This document shows, piece after piece, positions 6,731-11,834 of a stretch of 12,146 nt of DNA. The translations under genes and the position numbers were made by a program. The stretch is taken from the NCBI GenBank assembly GCA_016183885.1, contig JACPDS010000173.1:1-12146 (forward strand). Reading direction: 5' to 3'. This DNA is from Armatimonadota bacterium. Lineage in GTDB: Bacteria; Vulcanimicrobiota; JACPDS01. Numbering within the stretch: position 1 is the stretch's first letter; each line of letters starts with the position of its first letter. Under the pieces are notes generated by a model that searched no databases, was not told the DNA's origin, and saw nothing but the letters and a program-made list of their open reading frames with translations.

Positions 6731-7959
6731 TCATTCAATTATTTGAGTTACTACTCCAGCCCCTACGGTTCGACCGCCTTCGCGAATAGCAAAACGCAAA
6801 CCTTCTTCACAGGCAATAGGCTGAATTAACGATACCTCTAAATTAACATTATCCCCGGGCATCACCATCTCTACGCCCTCAGGCAAACTAGCCGTTCCGG
6901 TTACATCAGCAAACTAGCCGTTCCGGTTACATCAGTAGTCCTAAAATAAAATTGAGGACGATAACCCTTGAAAAATGGAGTGTGGCGGCCGCCCTCCTCC
7001 TTGCTTAACACATAAACCTCGCTCTTAAACTTAGTATGAGGCTTAATGCTGCCGGGCTTAGCCAATACCTGTCCGCGCTCAATCTCCTTGCGGTCTACGC
7101 CGCGCAGCAGTATGCCCACATTATCGCCGGCTCTGCCCTCATCCAATAACTTCCTGAACATCTCTACTCCCGTTACCACCGTCTTCTTAATATCGTGCTT
7201 TAAACCAACAATCTCTATCTCATCCCCAACCTTTACTATCCCGCGATCAACACGGCCGGTCCCGACTGTGCCGCGGCCGGTTATCGTAAACACATCCTCG
7301 ACAGACATCAAAAACGGCTTGTCAATAGGACGCTCGGGAGTTGGTATATAGCTATCTATGGCATCCATTAACTTCCAAATAGGACCGCAGCTATTACATT
7401 CGCGCTTGCCGCAGCCGCACTGCAAAGACTTTAAGGCGCTGCCAACCACTATTGGAATATCGTCGCCGGGAAACTCATAATTGGTTAACAACTCCCTTAA
7501 TTCTAATTCAACTAACTCTATTAACTCCGGATCGTCAACCATATCGGCTTTATTTAAAAATACCACAATATACGGTACTCCTACCTGACGAGCTAATAAT
7601 ATATGCTCCCGAGTCTGAGGCATAGGACCATCAGCCGCGCTCACCACTAAAACCGCTCCATCCATCTGAGCCGCGCCGGTAATCATATTCTTTATGTAAT
7701 CCGCATGACCGGGGCAATCTACATGCGCGTAATGACGCTTATCCGTCTCGTATTCAGCATGATAAATAGCAATCGTTATACCGCGCTCCTTCTCCTCAGG
7801 AGCGTTGTCAATCTCATCCACATTCAAGGCTTTAGCCGAGCCAGTCTTTGACAAACAACTCGTAATCGCCGCCGTTAATGTGGTCTTTCCATGATCTACA
7901 TGACCAATCGTGCCGATATTTACATGAGGCTTGGTGCGCTCAAATCTCGCTTTAGACAT
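6731..7959 (-). CDS. tuf: Elongation factor Tu, frame broken by a 26-bp duplication
   Basis: EF-Tu is the GTPase that brings aminoacyl-tRNA to the ribosomal A site. From ATG 7959 (GGGAGG upstream) the frame runs 352 residues to a TAA at 6901-6903. G-box motifs are intact: GHVDHGKT 19-26, DCPGH 81-85, NKAD 136-139, SAL 174-176. The reading ends abnormally at TGTASLLM. The expected continuation (LPEGVEMVMPGDNVNLEV to VGAGVVTQIIE) is present in another frame down to a TGA at 6731. Deleting one copy of the exact 26-bp duplication restores a 400-residue protein. Residues 181-191 hold CGCGKRECNSC, a cysteine cluster absent from E. coli EF-Tu. Either this copy is a pseudogene with another tuf elsewhere, or the duplication is an assembly error. 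Confidence 0.95.
6883..6935. repeat. Exact 26-bp tandem duplication inside tuf
   Basis: The 26-bp unit at 6883-6908 is repeated without mismatch at 6909-6934, and the next base also matches. It encodes the DVTGTASL region of EF-Tu domain 3. Because 26 is not a multiple of three, the second copy shifts the frame and creates the TAA at 6901-6903. Confidence 0.97.
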
Positions 7960-7991
7960 ATTTATATTTCCTCCCTTATATATACTTATTT

Positions 7992-8021
7992 TATATAAAG
8001 CTGTCAGCTATCAGCTGTCAG
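7992..8021 (-). promoter_or_regulatory. Possible weak promoter of tuf
   Basis: On the minus strand, CTGACA (8021-8016), one base off the -35 consensus, is followed after 18 bases by TATATA (7997-7992). Initiation near 7985 would leave a short leader with the tuf Shine-Dalgarno. The -35-like word belongs to a heptad repeat array, so the match may be accidental. Confidence 0.25.
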
Positions 8022-8119
8022 CCTTCAGCTATATTTCGAATTTAGAATTATTTATTATTATTCTGTCTCCTGTATTCTGAATTCTTCGTTATTCTTCGTT
8101 GGAATTTCGATATTATTTA
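7999..8119. repeat. tRNA-Arg to tuf spacer: two heptad arrays
   Basis: Between tRNA-Arg and tuf are two blocks with a 7-bp period. At 7999-8034 the word is AGCTGTC with variants AGCTATC and AGCCTTC. At 8061-8118 the words are TTCTGTC, TCCTGTA, TTCTGAA and TTCTTCG, including a duplicated TATTCTTCGT-like stretch. No gene is visible in this 193-bp spacer. Confidence 0.6.
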
Positions 8120-8152
8120 TTCGCTTTAAATTTTTTATATCCTCTTTAATTA

Positions 8153-8229
8153 TGGTGCGCCCGAGAGGAATTGAACCTCCAACCTGAGGCTTAGGAGTCC
8201 CCCGCTCTATCCATTTGAGCTACGGGCGC
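8153..8229 (-). tRNA. tRNA-Arg(CCU)
   Basis: Read on the minus strand this folds as a 77-nt tRNA: acceptor GCGCCCG/CGGGCGC, D stem GCTC/GAGC, anticodon loop CTCCTAA (anticodon CCU, decoding AGG), T stem GGAGG/CCTCT with loop TTCAATT, discriminator A and encoded CCA. The anticodon stem ends in an A-G mismatch (31-39) and has one G-U pair. It is the last tRNA before tuf and is not part of the E. coli-like four-tRNA block. Confidence 0.95.
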
Positions 8230-8235
8230 TACCGC

Positions 8236-8251
8236 ACACTAAATACTTTTT
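8236..8251. repeat. 16-bp direct repeat, copy 1
   Basis: ACACTAAATACTTTTT here is identical to 8423-8438. Each copy lies just past the 3' end side of a tRNA gene (Thr-GGU and Gly-UCC) and belongs to the CTAAATA heptad family. Confidence 0.7.
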
Positions 8252-8258
8252 ATATTTC

Positions 8259-8334
8259 TGGAGCTGGGGAACGGGATTGAACCGTCGACCTCATCCTTAC
8301 CAAGGATGTGCTCTACCAACTGAGCTACCCCAGC
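8259..8334 (-). tRNA. tRNA-Thr(GGU)
   Basis: A 76-nt tRNA on the minus strand: acceptor GCTGGGG/CCCCAGC, D stem GCTC/GAGC, anticodon stem CATCC/GGATG with loop TTGGTAA (anticodon GGU), T arm GACGG-TTCAATC-CCGTT, discriminator T and encoded CCA. Its place corresponds to thrT in the E. coli thrU-tyrU-glyT-thrT-tufB operon. Confidence 0.97.
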
Positions 8335-8344
8335 CGATTTTATA

Positions 8345-8433
8345 GTATTTAGTATTTTGTTTTTAGCATTTAATAAGTTCATTAATTATTTATACCGTTA
8401 ACTGCTAAATACTAAAAACCAAACACTAAATAC
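8345..8433. repeat. Long imperfect inverted repeat between tRNA-Gly and tRNA-Thr
   Basis: The arm 8345-8372 matches the reverse complement of 8406-8433 at 25 of 28 positions, with a 33-nt loop. Both arms are built of 7-bp words (TAGTATT, TAGCATT on one side, CTAAATA, CTAAAAA, CCAAACA on the other). In the tRNA precursor this would form a long AU-rich hairpin between two tRNAs. Confidence 0.7.
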
Positions 8434-8438
8434 TTTTT
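8423..8438. repeat. 16-bp direct repeat, copy 2
   Basis: ACACTAAATACTTTTT, identical to 8236-8251. It overlaps the outer right arm of the inverted repeat 8345-8433. Confidence 0.7.
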
Positions 8439-8444
8439 CAATAA

Positions 8445-8519
8445 TGGAGCGGGAGACGGGACTTGAACCCGCGACATCCAGCTTGGAAGGCTAGCGCTCT
8501 ACCACTGAGCTACTCCCGC
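8445..8519 (-). tRNA. tRNA-Gly(UCC)
   Basis: A 75-nt tRNA on the minus strand: acceptor GCGGGAG/CTCCCGC, D stem GCTC/GAGC, anticodon stem CTAGC/GCTGG with loop CTTCCAA (anticodon UCC), T arm GCGGG-TTCAAGT-CCCGT, discriminator T and encoded CCA. It is in the glyT position of the conserved tRNA block. Confidence 0.97.
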
Positions 8520-8524
8520 ATATT

Positions 8525-8603
8525 TAGCTTTCAGCTCTCAGCACAATTAAAGCGATTGCAGTTGATTGCCTGATAGCTATTATTGCTGACAGCTAATAAG
8601 CTA
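8525..8603. repeat. Heptad spacer with imperfect hairpin, tRNA-Tyr to tRNA-Gly
   Basis: The spacer uses AGCTTTC/AGCTCTC/AGCTAAT-type words. Arm 8525-8543 aligns with the reverse complement of 8584-8603 with one gap and two mismatches. It is the weakest of the three inter-tRNA hairpins. Confidence 0.5.
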
Positions 8604-8609
8604 TTGTTC

Positions 8610-8923
8610 TGGTGGGCAGGGAAGGATTCGAACCTCCGTAGCGCTGCGCGCGGCAGATTTCTTACCACTCCAACTTTCGTTGGCCTTTCGGTTTGTGGTC
8701 TGGACTTTCTCTTCGTCCTCGACTTTACGTTAGGACGGCTCCCATTAAGTCTCTGCACGTTTCTAACTAAAATTTTTAGTTAGACTTCGCTCAGGATTGC
8801 CATTTTACAGGTTCCCCTGAATTTGAGAGCTTTTTCTGTTTCTGCGTTTCCGCAGAAAGCTGCAACAAACAAGCAATTCTCCTTTTTACAGTCTGCTGCC
8901 ATTAACCACTCGGCCACCTGCCC
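8610..8923 (-). tRNA. tRNA-Tyr(GUA) interrupted by a group I intron
   Basis: The gene is join(8923-8888, 8660-8610) on the minus strand; the 87-nt spliced tRNA includes encoded CCA. Exon 1 (36 nt) begins GGGCAGG and ends GCAGACTGT. Exon 2 (51 nt) begins AAATCTGCC. Joined, they give anticodon stem GCAGA/TCTGC and loop CTGTAAA with anticodon GUA, a class II variable arm (GCGC/GCGC), T arm GGAGG-TTCGAAT-CCTTC and acceptor partner CCTGCCC, all close to E. coli tRNA-Tyr. The break falls between anticodon positions 35 and 36. Exon 1 ends in U, as expected for a group I 5' splice site. It occupies the tyrU position of the tRNA block. Confidence 0.95.
8661..8887 (-). ncRNA. Group I intron (IC3-like), 227 nt, no endonuclease
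   Basis: A self-splicing-type intron inside tRNA-Tyr. Elements on the minus strand: P2 hairpin with a GAAA loop (8858-8839), P3 GCTCTC (8830-8825) with GGGAGC (8743-8738), P4 TCAGG (8820-8816) with CCTGA (8795-8791), a 10-bp P6-type hairpin (8784-8762), P7 GTGCAGAGACT core with GACT (8751-8748) pairing AGTC (8706-8703), P8 CGTCCT/AGGACG (8737-8732, 8719-8714), P9 ACCAC/GTGGT (8699-8695, 8668-8664) with an inner GAAA hairpin. It ends in G at 8661 (omega G). A guide GCAG at 8863-8860 can pair with exon CUGU, giving the U-G splice-site wobble. From memory, the core wording strongly resembles the Anabaena tRNA-Leu intron. No open frame encodes a homing enzyme. Confidence 0.93.
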
Positions 8924-8926
8924 TTT

Positions 8927-9006
8927 CTTTATAGCTATTAGCTGTCGGCATTTAGTCTTCAGCAGTCAAAGCACACCCTAATTGCTGAAAGCTGATAGCT
9001 ATAAAG
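8927..9006. repeat. Long imperfect inverted repeat between tRNA-Thr(UGU) and tRNA-Tyr
   Basis: Arm 8927-8955 matches the reverse complement of 8978-9006 at 25 of 29 positions, loop 22 nt. The arms are AGCTATT/AGCTGTC-type heptads. It fills almost the whole spacer and would fold in the tRNA precursor directly upstream of the intron-containing tRNA. Confidence 0.75.
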
Positions 9007-9012
9007 CTTATA

Positions 9013-9087
9013 TGGAGCCGACGAAGGGATTCGAACCCCCGACCCGCTGATTACAAATCAGCAGCTCTACCGCTGAGCTACGTCGGC
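9013..9087 (-). tRNA. tRNA-Thr(UGU)
   Basis: A 75-nt tRNA on the minus strand: acceptor GCCGACG/CGTCGGC, D stem GCTC/GAGC, anticodon stem GCTGA/TCAGC with loop TTTGTAA (anticodon UGU), T arm GGGGG-TTCGAAT-CCCTT, discriminator T and encoded CCA. It is the first tRNA of the cluster, in the thrU position, 65 bp after the sigma factor stop. Confidence 0.97.
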
Positions 9088-9090
9088 ATT

Positions 9091-9130
9091 TTTTAAATTT
9101 TAATTAACTAAAATTAATTAAAATTTAAAA
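9091..9130. repeat. AT-only perfect inverted repeat after the sigma gene
   Basis: TTTTAAATTTTAATTA at 9091-9106 is the exact reverse complement of 9115-9130, and one more A-T pair closes a 6-nt loop. It lies between the sigma factor stop and tRNA-Thr(UGU). It has no G or C, so it is a poor match for a normal intrinsic terminator; it could be a weak terminator, a processing structure, or simply AT-rich spacer. Confidence 0.5.
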
Positions 9131-9152
9131 ATAAAAATATTATTTTAGGTTT

Positions 9153-9797
9153 TTAGTTATAATTTAAATCTCCGAGAGTTTTTTCAATTTTTCTCTTTAC
9201 TCTTTGCAGGGCATTATCGATAGATTTGATATGGCGATTTAAATCTACCGACATTTCCTGATAAGATTTGCCTTCCAGATAAGAAAGTAAAACCTGAGAT
9301 TCTAATTCGCTTAGATTTTCTTGAATTTTTTCTCTTAAATTTTCAGAAAGTTCATGATTAAGAAATACTTCTTCGGGATCGGTAATTTTAGCCACTGAAA
9401 GAATATCTAACATGGTGCGGTCTGAATTTTCATCGTAAACCGGCTTATTTAAAGAAATATATGAATTCAGCGGAATATGTTTTTGACGCGTAGCGGTTTT
9501 TATAGCGGTAATAATTTGTCTTGTGATGCATAATTCGGCAAACGCTCTAAAAGAAGATAGTTTGTCAAATCTAAAATCGCGAATAGCTTTATAAAGACCG
9601 ATCATACCTTCTTGAATAATATCTTCCCTGTCAGCGCCAACTAAGAAATATGATTTAGCTTTTATTCTCACAAAATTTTTATATTTACAAATTAGATGTT
9701 CTGTCGCCCCCTCATCCCCATTTTTAGCCAATTGAACAATATCCTCATCTACTTCATTATAATAATTTGTAATATAAGTATTAGATAATTTTAACAA
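9153..9797 (-). CDS. sigH: SigH-like RNA polymerase sigma factor (sigma70 family)
   Basis: A 214-residue sigma factor with regions 2 and 4 only. Region 2 spans about 33-107, with GADREDIIQEGMIGLYKAIR (54-73) and the promoter-melting/-10 segment FRAFAELCITRQIITAIKTA (83-102) followed by TRQKHIPLNSY. Region 4 (about 155-208) has the helix-turn-helix SYQEMSVDLNRHIKSIDNAL. These stretches are nearly identical to Bacillus subtilis SigH (Spo0H) as I remember it. The start is TTG 9797, with AGGAGG (9810-9805) 7 bases upstream; the nearby ATG at 9802 is out of frame. In Firmicutes a SigH gene lies near tuf/secE/nusG, so the location is also family-like. Its regulon here is unknown, since nothing indicates sporulation. 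Confidence 0.93.
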   Translation of the reverse strand: MLKLSNTYITNYYNEVDEDIVQLAKNGDEGATEHLICKYKNFVRIKAKSYFLVGADREDIIQEGMIGLYKAIRDFRFDKLSSFRAFAELCITRQIITAIKTATRQKHIPLNSYISLNKPVYDENSDRTMLDILSVAKITDPEEVFLNHELSENLREKIQENLSELESQVLLSYLEGKSYQEMSVDLNRHIKSIDNALQRVKRKIEKTLGDLNYN

Positions 9798-9829
9798 ATC
9801 ATCGCCTCCTATAAAATTAAAACATAATT

Positions 9830-9859
9830 ATTATAATCAAATGGGCTTTGAAAAGTCAA
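9830..9859 (-). promoter_or_regulatory. Strong sigma70-type promoter for the sigH-like gene
   Basis: On the minus strand TTGACT (9859-9854) and a perfect TATAAT (9835-9830) are separated by 18 bases. Initiation near 9823 would give a leader of about 25 nt carrying AGGAGG before the TTG start. It is the best promoter in the window and may drive the tRNA cluster too, because I find none as good between 9152 and 9088. Confidence 0.85.
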
Positions 9860-9912
9860 GATTTTTTTGTTAACTTTCTTTAGGAAAAATATTGTTCAAG
9901 TGAAATATAATT

Positions 9913-10731
9913 TTAAGGCGCTGAAATAAAGTCTATCCCCTGTGTGGAAAAAACCGGAAAAACCAATCTAACTGCTGAATTCTCCCGCCAATTTAAATCA
10001 TCTACAATTATATCAAGAGTATGTTGGCCCGGAAGAATAGAAATTGGATTTGAAGGAAAATATGCGTAATTAACTGGTACTTGCTGACGATGTACGATTT
10101 GGTTTCCATCAATATAAACAGTAACTCCTGCGGCTCCTAGAAATAATTCTAAAGGCACATTAATTGCCCCTCCGGAAATATTTTTTATCGTGGCACTATA
10201 TTTACTGCTATAAATAAAAACTTCATCAATAAATAATCCTCCTTGAGCGGGAATTATTATTGGAGTTTTTGAATTATAAGTAGTTAAATCGGTATGTCCA
10301 TCACTTGGCGCTCCCTCGAAATTTCCACTAACTATTCTTACTTCCCATGCCGGGCTTTGCCCCGGCACAAGCTGAGCTAAAGCGCAGTCAATAACCGGCT
10401 TATCTTCGACCAAACGATAAACTTCCACTTTCAGCTGTTTTAACTTATTGCTCCATGATAGCGGTTCTTTAGTTATTTTATACTTAAACTCAGAATTTTC
10501 CGGAAAACTTCCTTCTTCTGGGTTAGATATAGAATTAGGATGAGTAAGGGCTTCTTCTAATTTAGTTTGAGCTAACAAAGTAGCTGTGGTAATTTGTTTT
10601 GAGCGGGTTAAATTTTTAAAACTAACCGGGTAAAGCGAACCCAACATCAATATTCCCAATAATAAAAGGACAATCGCTATAACCGTCTCGGGAAAAGAAA
10701 ATCCGCTCCTTCTATTTTTCAAAAACCGCAT
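9913..10731 (-). CDS. Type II secretion/type IV pilus prepilin-like protein (GspI/PilV-like)
   Basis: A 272-residue protein with a class III prepilin signal: basic leader MRFLKNRRSG (1-10), then FSFPETVIAI with the conserved Glu at +5 and a hydrophobic helix to about residue 35. A prepilin peptidase would cut after Gly10. The following LLAQTKLEEAL (52-62) is typical of GspI/PilV minor pilins. After about residue 165 comes an extra beta-rich part with paired segments (GVTVYIDGNQIV, PISILPGQHTLDIIVDD) that reads like an immunoglobulin-type or CARDB-like fold, which is inference. It begins 11 bp after the pilC-like gene, and its Shine-Dalgarno GGGAGGG touches that gene's stop. Probably a minor pseudopilin; exact partner unknown. 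Confidence 0.8.
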   Translation of the reverse strand: MRFLKNRRSGFSFPETVIAIVLLLLGILMLGSLYPVSFKNLTRSKQITTATLLAQTKLEEALTHPNSISNPEEGSFPENSEFKYKITKEPLSWSNKLKQLKVEVYRLVEDKPVIDCALAQLVPGQSPAWEVRIVSGNFEGAPSDGHTDLTTYNSKTPIIIPAQGGLFIDEVFIYSSKYSATIKNISGGAINVPLELFLGAAGVTVYIDGNQIVHRQQVPVNYAYFPSNPISILPGQHTLDIIVDDLNWRENSAVRLVFPVFSTQGIDFISAP

Positions 10732-10742
10732 AAATTCCCTCC

Positions 10743-11834
10743 CTACATTTTTAATTTATCAATAATATTATACAAAGGCAAAAAAACGCTCGCTAAAATA
10801 AATCCTACGATTAAGCCTAAAATGACTATAAGCACAGGCTCAATTAAAGAAACTAAACTGCTTAAATTATATTCAATTTCCATATCATAAAAAGAAGCTA
10901 TTTTAGGCAGGGTTCTGGCTAAATTACCCGCTTTTTCTCCTATTCCAATCATATGAACAAATGTAAGCGGAAATACCTTGCTTTGCTTAAAAGCTAAAGT
11001 CAAACTTGCTCCCTCTTTAATTCTTTTTATAACTTCTTCTATCTCTTGTTTTAAAAATTCATTCCCCAGAACTTCTTTTATAATATTTAAAGTTTGAAAT
11101 AAAGGAACCCCTGATAAATATAATAAAGCAAATATTCTGCAAAATTTTATAAGTTCAATTTTCTTTATTGTATTTCCAATCAAAGGTATTTTTAATAAAA
11201 AAATGCTCCATTTAAGTTTTCCGCTGGGAGTTTTAAAATACTCGTTTAGCAAAAAATAAATCGTTATTAATATTATAAAAATCATACTAATTGCCAGGTA
11301 ATTATTAAGCATTTTGGTAAGATTAATAAGTACTTTGGTCGCAAATGGCAAAGGTATTTGGGTTTGAAGTAAAATTGGCAAAAAAGCCGGAACTATAAAT
11401 TTTAAAATAAATATTACCGCTATTACGGCTAAAATGATAATTATAAAAGGATAGACTAAAGCCGCTTTTGTTTGCTTGGAAAGTTTAACTTCTTTTTCAT
11501 AATTTTCAGCCATTTTCTCCAAAACTTGTATGAGAGTTCCGCTTTTTTCACCCGCCCTTATCATTGCGATATAAACCGGAGAAAAGGCTTTGGGAAACCT
11601 TGCCAAAGCTTGAGAAAGCTGAATGCCTCTTAACAATATATCTTTATTAATTTCATTAATTATCGATTTAAATTCTAAATTTTCTGTTTGTTTGGTTAAT
11701 ACATCTAAAATCTTTCTCATGGAAATCCCGGCTTTAAACAAAGTAGATAACTGAGTTGTAAAAATGGACAACATTTCTAAATTTATAGTTTTTTGGATTT
11801 TTTTAAATAAAAAAGGAGTAAAATTCTTTATCAT
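10743..11834 (-). CDS. PilC/GspF-family inner-membrane platform protein
   Basis: This polytopic membrane protein is the platform that couples the assembly ATPase to pilin extraction in type IV pili or type II secretion. It has 363 residues, shorter than the usual 400 or so because the N-terminal cytoplasmic lead is brief. Two T2SSF domains are seen: residues about 20-145 with AGISMRKILDVL and AGEKSG (94-99), and about 227-350 with SGVPLFQTLNII and GEKAG (299-303). Membrane helices lie at about 126-151, 179-197 and 329-354. The ATG overlaps the upstream gene's stop (ATGA) and AGGAG lies before it. Whether it serves a secretion system, pilus or competence machine cannot be told here. Confidence 0.9.
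   Translation of the reverse strand: MIKNFTPFLFKKIQKTINLEMLSIFTTQLSTLFKAGISMRKILDVLTKQTENLEFKSIINEINKDILLRGIQLSQALARFPKAFSPVYIAMIRAGEKSGTLIQVLEKMAENYEKEVKLSKQTKAALVYPFIIIILAVIAVIFILKFIVPAFLPILLQTQIPLPFATKVLINLTKMLNNYLAISMIFIILITIYFLLNEYFKTPSGKLKWSIFLLKIPLIGNTIKKIELIKFCRIFALLYLSGVPLFQTLNIIKEVLGNEFLKQEIEEVIKRIKEGASLTLAFKQSKVFPLTFVHMIGIGEKAGNLARTLPKIASFYDMEIEYNLSSLVSLIEPVLIVILGLIVGFILASVFLPLYNIIDKLKM

Noticed and set aside
7046..7351. Plus-strand open frame opposite tuf
   Set aside because: Antisense shadow of EF-Tu codons.
8531..8783. Two overlapping open frames on opposite strands as possible small proteins or an intron endonuclease
   Set aside because: Both run across tRNA-Tyr exons and the group I intron core. 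Neither has a Shine-Dalgarno or a LAGLIDADG, GIY-YIG or HNH motif.
8610..8923. Two separate half tRNAs, or a T-box or tmRNA
   Set aside because: The halves complement exactly into one tRNA-Tyr and the insert has the full group I core; no T-box antiterminator or tmRNA tag frame is present.
7999..9006. CRISPR array from the repeated AGCTGTC-type words
   Set aside because: The units are 7 bp, degenerate and contiguous, without uniform spacers or cas genes.
9860..9912. Intrinsic terminator after the prepilin gene
   Set aside because: No GC-rich stem is seen; there are only scattered A/T runs.
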